Shown piece after piece: positions 18,187-27,580 of a DNA stretch of 57,674 nucleotides. Position 1 is the first letter of the stretch. Every line of letters starts with the position of its first letter. Both the position numbers and the translations under genes were made by a program. Below the pieces are notes generated by a model. It worked only from the letters and a program-made list of their open reading frames with translations. It made no database searches and had not been told where the DNA came from. The DNA is from Loktanella sp. (GTDB lineage Bacteria; Pseudomonadota; Alphaproteobacteria; Rhodobacterales; Rhodobacteraceae), in assembly GCA_024635625.1 (NCBI GenBank), contig JAGXIQ010000037.1, positions 1 to 57,674 of the forward strand, in the 5' to 3' direction.

Positions 18187-18878
18187 TGCTGACCCTTGAT
18201 GCCGCCGCATGGGCAGCCGTAGCGCTGTCGCTACAGGTCGCAGTCGTGGCAACCTTGATAAGCCTGCCGCTTGCCGTCGGCGTCGCATGGTTGCTGGCCC
18301 GCAAGAGGTTCTGGGGCAGGGGGTTGCTGAATGGGCTGGTACACCTGCCGTTGGTCCTGCCGCCCGTCGTGACAGGTTATCTGCTGCTACTCGCTTTTGG
18401 CACCCAAGGCCCGATTGGCGGGTTTCTGCGAGACACCTTTGGCATCACGCTGGCTTTTCGCTGGACTGGGGCTGTTCTGGCCGCCGCGATCATGGCGTTT
18501 CCGCTGGTCGTCCGCGCGATTCGTCTGGGATTCGAAGCCGTGCCAGCGGGACTGGAGGACGCGGCTAGCACGCTGGGCGCATCGCGCACCCGTGTCTTTG
18601 CCACGGTGACTTTGCCGCTGATCGCCCCAGCCGTGCTTGCTGGTGCAGTTTTGGGCTTTGCCAAGGCGCTAGGTGAATTTGGGGCCACAATCACCTTTGT
18701 CGCAGCGATCCCCGGCCAGACCCAGACGATCCCCTCGGCAATCTACGGCCTGCTGCAGGTTCCGGGGCAAGACGGGGCCGTCGTGTCGCTGGTCGTCATC
18801 TCTATCGTGTTGGCCATGGGCACCTTGGCCTTGGCAGAGTGGTTGTCGCGCCGGATGTCCGCGCGGTTGGGCGCATGA
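18186..18878 (+). CDS. modB: Molybdate ABC transporter permease
   Basis: Inner-membrane subunit of 230 residues with five or six membrane segments. The coupling loop 'GLEDAASTLGASRTRVFATV' and the segment 'AKALGEFGATITFVAAIPGQ' are the standard ModB/CysT-type signatures. It overlaps both neighbours (TGATG with modA, ATGA with modC), so the three subunits are translationally coupled. Confidence 0.94.
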   Translation: MLTLDAAAWAAVALSLQVAVVATLISLPLAVGVAWLLARKRFWGRGLLNGLVHLPLVLPPVVTGYLLLLAFGTQGPIGGFLRDTFGITLAFRWTGAVLAAAIMAFPLVVRAIRLGFEAVPAGLEDAASTLGASRTRVFATVTLPLIAPAVLAGAVLGFAKALGEFGATITFVAAIPGQTQTIPSAIYGLLQVPGQDGAVVSLVVISIVLAMGTLALAEWLSRRMSARLGA

Positions 18879-19927
18879 TCGACATTGCGATCACCAAGGG
18901 TTTGGGGGATTTCACCCTTGATGCCGCCTTTACCGCCCCTGCCGGGGTTACGGCAATCTTTGGACGGTCTGGGTCTGGCAAGTCGTCTCTGATCAACTGC
19001 ATCGCGGGGCTTATGCGTCCTGACAGCGGGCATATCCGCGTAGGGGGGCGTGACGTGACGCAACAGCCCGTCTACCGCCGCCGTATCGGCTATGTCTTTC
19101 AGGACGCGCGGTTGTTTCCACACATGAACGTAGCAAAAAACCTTGCCTACGGTGGCACCCATGACCGCGATTCCGTCATTGCTATGCTAGGGTTGGAGGG
19201 GCTGCTGGATCGCCGCCCGACGACCTTGTCTGGTGGTGAAAAGTCCCGTGTCGCCATCGGACGCGCCTTGATGTCCAACCCTCAATTGCTACTGATGGAC
19301 GAACCCCTTGCCGCGTTGGATCACGCCCGTAAGGCCGAGGTGCTGCATTACCTTGAACGGCTTTGCGCCACGACGGCTGTTCCTGTCATTTACGTTAGTC
19401 ACGCCATGTCAGAGGTTGCGCGTCTAGCCACGACGCTGGTGTTGATGGAACAGGGCCGCGTGACACGTGCGGGGCCGCTGGACGAAATCCTGTCCGATCC
19501 TGCCGCAGTGCCGCTGGTCGGCATACGCGACGCAGGCGCAGTATTGACTGGGACCGTGCGCGGGTTGAACGCCGCTTACGGCTTAACAGAGGTCGCCTTG
19601 TCCGCCGGTCGGCTGATTTTGCCGGGCCGGTTAGGTCACCTTGGCGACCGCGTGCGCCTGCGTATTCCCGCGCAAGATGTAATTCTGTCGATCCAGCGGC
19701 CAGTCGGCTTGTCAGCGCTGAATGTATTGGCGTGCCGGATTGCCGCAATAGAGGTCGGGCATGGCCCGGGCGTCGCCGTGTCGTTGATCTGCGGTCGAGA
19801 CCGGTTGTTGGCCCGAATCACGCGTCGGTCCGCGGCCTTGATGGGCTTGCGCGTGGGGCAAGAGGTTCATGCGATCTTGAAAGCCACCGCCGTTTCACCG
19901 CAGGATATCGGGGGGGCAAACACATGA
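18875..19927 (+). CDS. modC: Molybdate ABC transporter ATP-binding protein
   Basis: ATPase of 350 residues. 'IFGRSGSGKSSLINCIAGL' is Walker A, 'LSGGEKSRVAIGRAL' the ABC signature, and 'LLLMDEPLAALD' Walker B. After about residue 285, 'GVAVSLICGRDRLLARITRR' is part of a C-terminal Mop/TOBE domain that binds molybdate and regulates the pump in this family. ATG overlaps the modB stop. The last four bases overlap the gluconokinase start. Confidence 0.94.
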   Translation: MIDIAITKGLGDFTLDAAFTAPAGVTAIFGRSGSGKSSLINCIAGLMRPDSGHIRVGGRDVTQQPVYRRRIGYVFQDARLFPHMNVAKNLAYGGTHDRDSVIAMLGLEGLLDRRPTTLSGGEKSRVAIGRALMSNPQLLLMDEPLAALDHARKAEVLHYLERLCATTAVPVIYVSHAMSEVARLATTLVLMEQGRVTRAGPLDEILSDPAAVPLVGIRDAGAVLTGTVRGLNAAYGLTEVALSAGRLILPGRLGHLGDRVRLRIPAQDVILSIQRPVGLSALNVLACRIAAIEVGHGPGVAVSLICGRDRLLARITRRSAALMGLRVGQEVHAILKATAVSPQDIGGANT

Positions 19928-20427
19928 CGAAGACCACCCCACGCTTTATCGTCATGGGAGTGTCCGGTTGCGGCAAATCACATATTGGTGCTGCGCTGGC
20001 GGACCGTCTGCGCCTACGGTTTCTTGACGGCGACAGCCTGCATCCTGCGGCCAACATCGACAAGATGTCTCAGGGCCAACCGTTGAACGACACCGATCGC
20101 GCTCCTTGGCTGGACGCGGTGGGGGCGGCGCTAGGTGAAAATGCAGATATCGTCGCCTGTTCGGCGTTAAAACGCGCCTATCGTGATCGGATCAGGGCCA
20201 AGGCATCCGGTGCGATCTTTATTCACTTAAATGGCGACCGCGCGGTGCTGGAACGTCGGGTGTCCAGTCGCCCGGGCCATTTCATGCCTGCGACCTTGCT
20301 GGATAGCCAGCTTAACACGCTGGAACCACTCGCGCTGGATGAAGCGGCGATCATCGTCGATCTGGATCAATCGCCAGAGGCTATCGTCGATCAGATCGTT
20401 ACAGCGGGTTGGTTCGGAACAAGGTGA
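19924..20427 (+). CDS. gntK: Gluconokinase
   Basis: Phosphorylates gluconate to 6-phosphogluconate. The 167-residue protein has the P-loop 'MGVSGCGKSHIGAALADRL', then 'FLDGDSLHPAANIDKMSQG' and 'PLNDTDRAPWL', the diagnostic GntK substrate region, and 'VACSALKRAYRD'. Its ATG overlaps the modC stop (ATGA), so it is coupled to molybdate uptake genes although no metabolic link is obvious. The 3' end overlaps the convergent methyltransferase gene by 29 bases. Confidence 0.93.
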   Translation: MTKTTPRFIVMGVSGCGKSHIGAALADRLRLRFLDGDSLHPAANIDKMSQGQPLNDTDRAPWLDAVGAALGENADIVACSALKRAYRDRIRAKASGAIFIHLNGDRAVLERRVSSRPGHFMPATLLDSQLNTLEPLALDEAAIIVDLDQSPEAIVDQIVTAGWFGTR

Positions 20428-21508
20428 CCTTCAGCCCGCCGTGCGGCACTTGAAGTCGGTCGGCTGTGAACGGCAGAGCAGTTGCTTTGGCAAGTCCGGG
20501 TTCGCTTGTCACTAGACCCACCCGCCATCCGCGAAAACGGTCCTTCAACGTCGCACCCAATGCACCGTAAAGCGGGAACAGCAGATTACGGTTTCCGATC
20601 CGCGCACCGTATGGTGGATTGACCATGATAAGTCCCGGAGGTCCTGCAGGGCGAGGTAGGTCGCTGATTGCATGGTGGGCGAAAGTCGCGATGTCTCCTA
20701 CGCCCGCACGTTCCGCGTTGGCGATAGCATTGCGTATGGCCCCGGTGTCGCGGTCTGATCCATAAAACCGCAAGTTGGTGTCGCGCGGTGTGTTGCAGTC
20801 CCGCATCGCGAAAAAAGCTTTAGCGTCATAGCTTGCAAGCTGCATGAACGCGAAATCCCGCGACCGCCCCGGCATCATGCCGCGCGCGATCTCTGCCGCT
20901 TCTATTACAAATGTGCCGGATCCGCACATCGGGTCAACAACAGGTTCGGTCCCGGTATAGCCGCAATGTGCAAGGAATAGGGATGCTAGCGTTTCTCGCA
21001 TCGGGGCCTTGCCGACAGCCTCTTTATGGCCGCGCTTGTGCAGGCTTTCGCCAGAGGTATCGACGGATAGCGTAACCGTATTGTCGTCGATTCTGACTTT
21101 CAGGGTCACGGGCGCGTCGGCCGCGATTGTTATGCCAGTCTCTTCGCGCAGGGCGGTTTCGATCCGCTGGGTGGCCGCACCGGCGTGATAAATCTTTGAT
21201 GCCTTGCAGGTCACCTCGACCCGGACAGGGACGTCGGCGCGAAGGGTTTCGCCCCACGGAAACTTGCGCGACCGCTTGTCGAGTTGCGCGAGGTGAAACG
21301 CCAAAAAACTGCCGAACCGCGCAAGGATACGACCCGCGCCGCGCAGTTCCAAATTGGCCCGCCAGACCTCTGGCCAGCCGCCCGTAAAGGTCACGCCCCC
21401 TTGCACGGCCTGTGCGCCGTCAAAGCCCGCCGCCTGCACCTGTGCGAGCAATAAAGGTTCCAGCCCCGGGGGGGCCGTCGCGAAAATTTCGAATGTCTGG
21501 TCTGTCAT
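20399..21508 (-). CDS. THUMP-domain class I RNA methyltransferase (RlmL N-half type)
   Basis: A 369-residue SAM-dependent methyltransferase, probably methylating guanine N2 in 23S rRNA like the first half of RlmL. The N-terminal 160 residues are a THUMP/ferredoxin-like RNA-binding region ('IFATAPPGLEPLLLAQVQ'). The catalytic part has 'PVVDPMCGSGTFVIEAAEIA' (SAM site) and 'LIMVNPPYGARIG' (NPPY motif). E. coli RlmL is about twice as long because of a second methyltransferase domain that is absent here. ATG at 21508 is preferred over an in-frame GTG nine bases upstream. Confidence 0.88.
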   Translation of the reverse strand: MTDQTFEIFATAPPGLEPLLLAQVQAAGFDGAQAVQGGVTFTGGWPEVWRANLELRGAGRILARFGSFLAFHLAQLDKRSRKFPWGETLRADVPVRVEVTCKASKIYHAGAATQRIETALREETGITIAADAPVTLKVRIDDNTVTLSVDTSGESLHKRGHKEAVGKAPMRETLASLFLAHCGYTGTEPVVDPMCGSGTFVIEAAEIARGMMPGRSRDFAFMQLASYDAKAFFAMRDCNTPRDTNLRFYGSDRDTGAIRNAIANAERAGVGDIATFAHHAISDLPRPAGPPGLIMVNPPYGARIGNRNLLFPLYGALGATLKDRFRGWRVGLVTSEPGLAKATALPFTADRLQVPHGGLKVTLFRTNPL

Positions 21509-21621
21509 TGCTGTCACCTACAGCCAAATGCACGGCGGCGCATCTGGAAATGCGCCATGAAAGACGAACCGCCCTATCGTCATTTCTTGCGGTCCGGACC
21601 GGTCGGGACTAGCTATAGTGC

Positions 21622-22095
21622 ATGATTACGCAAAAGATGAAGTATGCGCTAAAGGCCGTCATGGTGTTGGGCGACGAGGCCGCTGGTGACGCACGTCCGC
21701 TGCGGATCGAGGATATTGCGACCCGTTCCGGTGCGCCAAAGCGGTTTCTGGAACACATCCTGCTTGATATCAAAAAAGCCGGCTTTGTCGCCTCGACACG
21801 GGGACGATCGGGTGGCTACGTGTTGAACAAGGACCCCGCTACCGTTTCAATCCCATCGCTTCTGCGGTTGATCGATGGCCCAATCTCGCCTTTGCCGTGC
21901 CTATCGCGAGTGGCTTATCGCAAGTGCGACGATTGCCCCGACGAATCATCCTGTCGCATCCGTCGTGCCTTTTCAGAGGCGTTTTACGGCTACTTGCTGA
22001 TGTTCGAAGGTATGACACTGAGCGATTTGCTGAAAGGTGAGGCACGCGGGGAAATGGTTCCCGAGCCAGAAATCACCGATCAAAGAGTCAATTAA
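21622..22095 (+). CDS. Rrf2 family transcriptional regulator
   Basis: A 157-residue winged-helix regulator. The N-terminus 'KMKYALKAVMVLGDEA' and 'IATRSGAPKRFLEHILLDIK' form the DNA-binding domain, and 'TRGRSGGYVL' is the wing. A cysteine group in 'CDDCPDESSC' plus an earlier Cys in 'PLPCLSRV' sits where IscR-like proteins bind an iron-sulfur cluster. It lies directly upstream of the sulfate uptake operon on the same strand, so control of sulfur supply is a reasonable inference. Confidence 0.88.
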   Translation: MITQKMKYALKAVMVLGDEAAGDARPLRIEDIATRSGAPKRFLEHILLDIKKAGFVASTRGRSGGYVLNKDPATVSIPSLLRLIDGPISPLPCLSRVAYRKCDDCPDESSCRIRRAFSEAFYGYLLMFEGMTLSDLLKGEARGEMVPEPEITDQRVN

Positions 22096-22123
22096 GTCAT
22101 TGTATTTATTATAAATATATTTT

Positions 22124-22139
22124 CGACAGTCATCTGTCG
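22124..22139. promoter_or_regulatory. Palindrome between the Rrf2 gene and the sulfate operon
   Basis: CGACAG-TCAT-CTGTCG is a perfect six-base palindrome with a four-base centre, inside an otherwise AT-rich gap. It could be an operator for the Rrf2 protein or a short terminator for its gene; the sequence does not decide. Confidence 0.35.
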
Positions 22140-22168
22140 GCATAAGATCGCCTAAATCACGATAAAGC

Positions 22169-22209
22169 CGATAGATATTTAACTTGCTTAAAGACGATCA
22201 AATCTATCG
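22169..22209. promoter_or_regulatory. Spaced inverted repeat upstream of the sulfate operon
   Basis: CGATAGAT (22169-22176) is repeated inverted as ATCTATCG (22202-22209), 25 bases apart, with T-rich inner flanks on both arms. It ends 47 bases before the binding-protein ATG, a sensible place for regulator binding. Confidence 0.35.
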
Positions 22210-22256
22210 TATTAAAGGTGTTGGGGCGTCGAGCCCGTCGCTTTAAGGATAGGATC

Positions 22257-23369
22257 ATGACTTTCGACATTTCGATCAGGTTCGGTGTGCCTTGGGCGCT
22301 TCCTGGTCATATGGCTGGGCGTACCGCTGCACCCTATGCCATCGAACCGTCGCAAACGGCTCGGGGTTTGTCGCGGGGCTTGGGACGCGGTGTGGTGGCG
22401 ACAGTCGTGGCTACTCTTTTGACTTTTGGGGCAGCAGCCTCGCTGCGGGCAGAGACGCTGCTGAATGTCAGCTACGATCCCACGCGCGAATTCTACCGTG
22501 CCTACGACGTGGAATTTGCCGATTGGTGGCAGGCGCAGGGCAACGAGGCCCCTAATGTTGAGGCAAGCCATGGAGGCTCCGGTTCTCAGGCAAGAGCGGT
22601 TATCGACGGGCTCGGCGCACAGGTGGTGACGCTGGCACTGGCTTCTGACATGGACAAGATCGCTGAAGCTGGCAAACTTCCCGTCGACTGGCAAAGCAAG
22701 CTGCCGCACAACGCCTCGCCTTATACCTCTACGATCGTGTTTTTGGTGCGCGAGGGTAATCCCAAGGGGATTACCGATTGGGGCGATTTGACCAAGGATG
22801 GGGTGGAGGTCATCACGCCAAACCCTAAGACGTCAGGTGGGGCGCGGTGGAATTACCTAGCGGCATGGGCATGGGCCGAAAAGAATGGTCAAGATCCCAA
22901 GGTCTTTGTCGGCAAGCTTTTCGCCAACGTCCCAGTTTTGGACAGTGGTGCACGTGGCGCAACGACGACCTTTGCCCAACGCGGCATCGGTGATGTATTG
23001 CTTGCATGGGAGAACGAAGCTTATTTAGCCTTGGCAGAGCTTGGCGATGATCAGTTCGATATCATCGTGCCCTCGGTTTCCATTCTCGCCGAACCTCCCG
23101 TAGCACTGGTCGAGGCAAATATCGCCAACGATCAACAGCGCGCAATGGCACAGGCCTACCTCGAGCATCTTTATTCCCCGAAGGCGCAAGCGCTGGCGTT
23201 CAAGAACTTTTATAGGGCGTGGGATACCTCTGCCGCGGATCCTGCGGATGTCGCCCGGTTCGCCAAGCTTGACCTTGTGACCATCGCTGACTTCGGCGGT
23301 TGGGCGAAGGCGCAGCCCGAACATTTCGGGGATGGAGGGATCTTCGACCAAATCTACGTGCCGCAATGA
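22257..23369 (+). CDS. cysP: Sulfate/thiosulfate ABC transporter, substrate-binding protein
   Basis: Periplasmic sulfate-binding protein of 370 residues if started at the ATG preceded by AAGGATAGG. '[16 protein letters not shown]' and '[18 protein letters not shown]' are the sulfate-binding signatures, with '[19 protein letters not shown]' later. The hydrophobic signal segment ('[20 protein letters not shown]') begins only about 43 residues after the start, so there is an unusually long charged N-terminal extension, or the true start is a later codon. Sbp and CysP cannot be told apart with certainty. Its stop overlaps the cysT ATG. Confidence 0.9.
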   Translation: MTFDISIRFGVPWALPGHMAGRTAAPYAIEPSQTARGLSRGLGRGVVATVVATLLTFGAAASLRAETLLNVSYDPTREFYRAYDVEFADWWQAQGNEAPNVEASHGGSGSQARAVIDGLGAQVVTLALASDMDKIAEAGKLPVDWQSKLPHNASPYTSTIVFLVREGNPKGITDWGDLTKDGVEVITPNPKTSGGARWNYLAAWAWAEKNGQDPKVFVGKLFANVPVLDSGARGATTTFAQRGIGDVLLAWENEAYLALAELGDDQFDIIVPSVSILAEPPVALVEANIANDQQRAMAQAYLEHLYSPKAQALAFKNFYRAWDTSAADPADVARFAKLDLVTIADFGGWAKAQPEHFGDGGIFDQIYVPQ

Positions 23370-24205
23370 CTAGCGCGTTTCTGCGGCAGCGATCGCCTAT
23401 GCCGGGCTTTGGCCTGACTATGGGGCTGACAATCACGATGCTGTCGTTGATCGTTCTGCTGCCCATAGGTGCCCTTTTGTGCAAGGGTGCGAGCTTTGGC
23501 GCGGGCAATATCTGGGAGGTCGTGAACCGACCCCGTACATGGGCCGCGCTGTTCCTGTCGTTCCGCCTGGCGGCCTTTGCGGCGCTGTTCAATCTTGTCT
23601 TTGGTGTAATGCTTGCATGGGTTCTGGTGCGTTACCGCTTTCCCGGCCGCCGAATTTTGGATGCGGCAGTCGATCTGCCCTTTGCGCTGCCGACGGCCGT
23701 GGCGGGTATTGCGCTGACGACGCTTTACGCACCGAATGGGGTCTTTGGACAAGTGTTTGCGGGTCTTGGCTGGCGCATCGCTTATACTCAGTGGGGCATT
23801 TTTCTGGCACTGATCTTTGTCGGTCTGCCGTTTGTCGTTCGCACTGTGCAACCAGTGCTGGAAACGATGGACCACGAGGTCGAGGAGGCTTCGGCGACAC
23901 TCGGGGCAGGGCGTTGGTTGACGATCCGGCGGATTATCCTGCCCATGCTGCTGCCCGCCGCCCTGACTGGTTTCGCCCTGTCGCTGGCTCGGGCTGTCGG
24001 TGAATACGGATCGGTCATCTTTATCGCGGGCAACATACCGTTGAAGACTGAAATTGCCCCCCTGCTGATCGTCATCCAGCTAGAGGAATTCAACTATGAC
24101 GCCGCCGCTGCCATCGGAATCGCGATGCTTGCGATCTCTTTTACGCTGCTTCTGGCTATCAACCTGCTGCAAATCTGGAGCCGTCGGAGGATCGGAGATG
24201 TCTGA
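23366..24205 (+). CDS. cysT: Sulfate ABC transporter permease CysT
   Basis: First permease subunit, 279 residues, about six membrane segments. '[20 protein letters not shown]' and '[20 protein letters not shown]' (coupling loop) and '[19 protein letters not shown]' are hallmark CysT/CysU sequences. ATG overlaps the binding-protein stop by four bases, and its own stop overlaps the small ORF that follows. Confidence 0.93.
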   Translation: MTSAFLRQRSPMPGFGLTMGLTITMLSLIVLLPIGALLCKGASFGAGNIWEVVNRPRTWAALFLSFRLAAFAALFNLVFGVMLAWVLVRYRFPGRRILDAAVDLPFALPTAVAGIALTTLYAPNGVFGQVFAGLGWRIAYTQWGIFLALIFVGLPFVVRTVQPVLETMDHEVEEASATLGAGRWLTIRRIILPMLLPAALTGFALSLARAVGEYGSVIFIAGNIPLKTEIAPLLIVIQLEEFNYDAAAAIGIAMLAISFTLLLAINLLQIWSRRRIGDV

Positions 24206-24449
24206 GCATGACACATCGCACAAAAGACCTGTCGCAGCTAATCCTGCGCTGTTTCTAACTGCACTCGCTTGCAGCCTGACAGGCGCGACTGTCGCCGCAA
24301 GCCTTGGTGCCTGCGTTCTGACCTGCGTGCTTGCCTATGTTGCAAGCGGCATTGCGGGCCTTCTGACGGCTGCCTTCGCCTCTGCCCTATCCGCAACTTC
24401 GATGCCCCGCACCCTTTGTAAGCCCGAAACATGCGTGAGGGTATTATGA
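24198..24449 (+). CDS. Small membrane protein between cysT and cysW
   Basis: An 83-residue ORF I do not recognise. After about 15 polar residues ('[16 protein letters not shown]') comes a stretch of roughly 50 hydrophobic residues rich in Ala, Leu and Cys, enough for one hairpin or two membrane helices, then a short tail ending '[10 protein letters not shown]'. GGAGG lies 7 bases before the ATG. The start overlaps the cysT stop by eight bases and the stop overlaps the cysW ATG as ATGA, the same coupling used by the real genes around it. That makes it likely to be translated. It may assist or regulate the permease pair. Confidence 0.65.
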   Translation: MSEHDTSHKRPVAANPALFLTALACSLTGATVAASLGACVLTCVLAYVASGIAGLLTAAFASALSATSMPRTLCKPETCVRVL

Positions 24450-25300
24450 CCGTCGCGGCCCTTGCCCCTGTCACGTCGGAACGCCCCGCCGTCCGCTTTA
24501 CACTGATCGCGGTCGCAGTTGTGGGCATGGCCTTGTTGGTGCTGGCCCCGCTGGTTGTTGTCTTTGCAGAAGCATTGGCACAGGGATGGACCGCCGCACT
24601 GGACAGCTTGTCCAATAAAGATGCCCAATCGGCAATCCGCCTGACTCTGACCGTTGCCGCTATCGCTGTGCCGATGAACGCGATCTTTGGGGTTGCCGCA
24701 GCATGGGCCATCACCAAATTCGACTTTCACGGCAAAGCTATTTTGATCACGCTGATCGATTTGCCTTTCTCGGTCTCTCCGGTTGTGGCGGGTTTGTGTA
24801 TCGTGCTGCTGTTTGGCGCGAACTCTTCCGTGGGCGGCTGGCTGGTGACGCAGGGCTATCCCGTTGTATTCGCCTTGCCGGGCATCGTTCTGGCGACGCT
24901 GTTCATCACCTTCCCCGTCGTAGCGCGTGAATTGATCCCCTTGATGATAGAACAGGGCCGGACAGAGGAAGAGGCCGCATTAACCTTGGGTGCGTCTGGC
25001 TGGCATACGTTCTGGACCGTGACATTGCCCAATATCCGCTGGGCGCTGTTGTATGGTGTGCTGCTGTGCAACGCCCGCGCCATGGGCGAATTTGGTGCAA
25101 TTGCCGTCGTGTCTGGCCGAATCCGGGGCCAGACCGCGACCATGCCGATCACGATAGAAATGCTGTATAACGAATACCTTTCCGTCGCAGCCTTCACGCT
25201 GGCCGCAGTATTGGCACTGCTGGCTCTCGTGACCCTTGCCCTGAAAACAGCCCTTGAATTACGCCACGCGGATCAGATCGCCGCCATCGGCCACCCCTGA
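24446..25300 (+). CDS. cysW: Sulfate ABC transporter permease CysW
   Basis: Second permease subunit, 284 residues. '[20 protein letters not shown]', '[20 protein letters not shown]' (coupling loop) and '[20 protein letters not shown]' are CysW signatures. Starts at the ATG overlapping the small ORF. Pairs with CysT in the inner membrane to form the channel. Confidence 0.94.
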   Translation: MTVAALAPVTSERPAVRFTLIAVAVVGMALLVLAPLVVVFAEALAQGWTAALDSLSNKDAQSAIRLTLTVAAIAVPMNAIFGVAAAWAITKFDFHGKAILITLIDLPFSVSPVVAGLCIVLLFGANSSVGGWLVTQGYPVVFALPGIVLATLFITFPVVARELIPLMIEQGRTEEEAALTLGASGWHTFWTVTLPNIRWALLYGVLLCNARAMGEFGAIAVVSGRIRGQTATMPITIEMLYNEYLSVAAFTLAAVLALLALVTLALKTALELRHADQIAAIGHP

Positions 25301-25313
25301 AAGGACCAGCCCC

Positions 25314-26033
25314 ATGAAGATGGAAATCGACGCGATTACCAAGACCTTCGGCCGGACCACGGCGCTACACCCGGTGTCTCTAAACATCCCACAGGGGGCG
25401 CTTGTAGCCCTGCTTGGCCCTTCAGGGTCAGGCAAAACGACATTGCTCCGCATTTTAGGGGGGCTAGAGTTTCCGACGGCAGGGCGTGTCCTGTTTGACG
25501 GGGCGGACGTTAGCCGCCTATCTGTGCAGGAACGCCGCGCGGGGTTCGTTTTTCAAAGCTACGCTCTGTTCCGGCACATGACGGTGTTCGAGAATATCGC
25601 TTACGGATTGCGCGCGCGCCCTCGTGCCGTCCGGCCAGCGCAGGCTGAAATCGCACGCCGTGTGAACGACCTTCTGCGCTTGATCCAACTGCCGGATATC
25701 GGCGCGCGTTACCCAAGTCAGTTGTCGGGCGGCCAGCGGCAACGGGTGGCGTTGGCCCGTGCGCTGGCGATCGAGCCGCAGACAATGCTGTTGGACGAAC
25801 CTTTTGGTGCGCTAGATGCGCAGGTGCGCAAGGAATTGCGGGCGGGCCTGCGGGATATTCACGACCAAACTGGGCTGACGACCATTTTTGTCACCCATGA
25901 TCAGGACGAGGCAATGGCCTTGGCCGATCTGGTCGTCGTCATGTCCATGGGCCGTATCGAGCAGATCGGACGGCCGCAGGACATTGTCGCCGCCCCAGCG
26001 ACCGACTTTGTGCGACGGTTTATCGCGGCGTAA
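25314..26033 (+). CDS. cysA: Sulfate ABC transporter ATP-binding protein, short form
   Basis: ATPase of 239 residues for the sulfate importer. '[19 protein letters not shown]' is Walker A, '[19 protein letters not shown]' the signature, '[20 protein letters not shown]' Walker B and D-loop. Most CysA proteins have about 330-360 residues because of a C-terminal TOBE-type regulatory domain; this one stops right after the ATPase core. Start at the ATG with AAAGGA about eight bases upstream. Confidence 0.92.
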   Translation: MKMEIDAITKTFGRTTALHPVSLNIPQGALVALLGPSGSGKTTLLRILGGLEFPTAGRVLFDGADVSRLSVQERRAGFVFQSYALFRHMTVFENIAYGLRARPRAVRPAQAEIARRVNDLLRLIQLPDIGARYPSQLSGGQRQRVALARALAIEPQTMLLDEPFGALDAQVRKELRAGLRDIHDQTGLTTIFVTHDQDEAMALADLVVVMSMGRIEQIGRPQDIVAAPATDFVRRFIAA

Positions 26034-26069
26034 TGTCATCTTGGCACTATTTGTGCGCGCCGCCCGATG

Positions 26070-27539
26070 TCAGTTCGTAGCATAAGCCGTCAATGCGGCT
26101 TCGACGCCGTCTTCCCAAATCAGCGTCAGCCAATGGGTGAATGGCGTGCTGAATGGGCCTGAAGTAGCAAGATCGCCATAGATGCGGCGCTGTTCCAGCC
26201 ATGCGGCAGGGCGGTCGCGCGCGTCTTTGGCTGCTGCTTGCAGGTCATCCCACATTGGGTCGTTAGCGGCTATTTTTGTGCCATCCTCGCGGGTGCCTTC
26301 ACACATGCGGGCCCAAAGCGCCTCTACCAATGCAAGGCCATTCACTGAAGTGCCCGCCGCCAGTGCATCACGCACGACCGGCAGTACGAAACCGGGATGA
26401 CGCGACGATCCATCGAAGGCCACGCGGCGCGTCGTGTCGCGGATTTGGGCATTAGAGAACCGACAGTCGATCAGATCGACGTAAGCTTGCGGCGTCATGC
26501 CCGGTACGGCCGCGACGTGGGGAACGATCTCCTCTAACGCGACTTTGCGGAACAGGGCGTGGATTCCCGTGTGTGCCATGCAGTCGGCGATGGTCGGAAC
26601 AGACAGGATTTCCGCAGGGTTTGCGATGACCTGATGGCCTGCGTTCAATAACCGCAATTTCATCGCTTCATAGGCGTGGACGTCATCGGTAAAGGTCGCT
26701 CCGACGCGGTCCCAATCGGGGCGCCCGGCGCAAAATCGGTCCTCTATGACCCACTGGCGAAAGTTCTCGTGCGTGACAGGTGCGGCGTCGTCTACGCCAA
26801 AGCGGCGCGCAAGTGCCAGTTCCGATGGGCCGGTCGCTGGAACGATGCAGTCGACCATTGCGTTTGGAAAAGTGCAATGTGCGTCGATCCAATCCGCAAG
26901 GTCAGCGTCCGACAGCCGAGCAAGGCCAAGGATCGTCTGGCGCAGGATAGCACCATTGCCCTGCAAGTTGTCACAGGATTGGCAGGTGAACGGACCGGTT
27001 CCAGCATCCCGGCGCGCGGCTAGCGCTGCAACCATGGCACCAAACGCACTCCGGGGGGCGTCAGGCTGGGCCGCGTCATGCACCATATCGGCGTGGCTTG
27101 CGTCAAAGCTGCCATCGCCGGACTGGTAGTAGCCGCCTTCCGTGACGGTCAGCGCCACGATGCGGATTTCGGGTCGGGACATCGCGGCAATCAAGGCGGT
27201 GTTGTCCCTTTCGACCGGAATAAAGTCGATCATTGACCCGGTGACTTCTGCCGATTGGCCCGCTGGGTCGAGTTCGATCAGCGTGGTTAGGCAATCCTGT
27301 GCCAGCATCTTTTCGCGCTGCCCTGAATCCGCCGGACGCACGCCCGCGCCAAGGATCGCCCAATCATGGGCCAATCCTTGGTCCATCAGCCGATGCAGAT
27401 ACCACGCCTGATGGGCGCGGTGAAAATTACCAAGGCCAATATGAACGATTCCAGGTGTAAGGTCGCTACGGTCGTAGGACGGCACGCGGACATCGCCCGG
27501 CAGATCAGGCAGTGTGGCGAGGGAAAGTTGCGTGGCCAT
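26070..27539 (-). CDS. mtlK: Mannitol 2-dehydrogenase (long-chain polyol dehydrogenase)
   Basis: Oxidises mannitol to fructose with NAD. The 489-residue protein has 'IVHIGLGNFHRAHQAWYLH' near the N-terminus (NAD site) and 'MKLRLLNAGHQVIANPAEI', holding the catalytic Lys-Asn-His pattern of polyol-specific long-chain dehydrogenases. ATG at 27539 fits the domain; the frame extends 18 codons upstream. It is the last gene of the polyol operon, 41 bases after smoS, as in Rhodobacter. Confidence 0.92.
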   Translation of the reverse strand: MATQLSLATLPDLPGDVRVPSYDRSDLTPGIVHIGLGNFHRAHQAWYLHRLMDQGLAHDWAILGAGVRPADSGQREKMLAQDCLTTLIELDPAGQSAEVTGSMIDFIPVERDNTALIAAMSRPEIRIVALTVTEGGYYQSGDGSFDASHADMVHDAAQPDAPRSAFGAMVAALAARRDAGTGPFTCQSCDNLQGNGAILRQTILGLARLSDADLADWIDAHCTFPNAMVDCIVPATGPSELALARRFGVDDAAPVTHENFRQWVIEDRFCAGRPDWDRVGATFTDDVHAYEAMKLRLLNAGHQVIANPAEILSVPTIADCMAHTGIHALFRKVALEEIVPHVAAVPGMTPQAYVDLIDCRFSNAQIRDTTRRVAFDGSSRHPGFVLPVVRDALAAGTSVNGLALVEALWARMCEGTREDGTKIAANDPMWDDLQAAAKDARDRPAAWLEQRRIYGDLATSGPFSTPFTHWLTLIWEDGVEAALTAYATN

Positions 27540-27580
27540 ATTTGGGCTTTCTAAGTGATGGTCAGATCGGGCGGTGGCGC

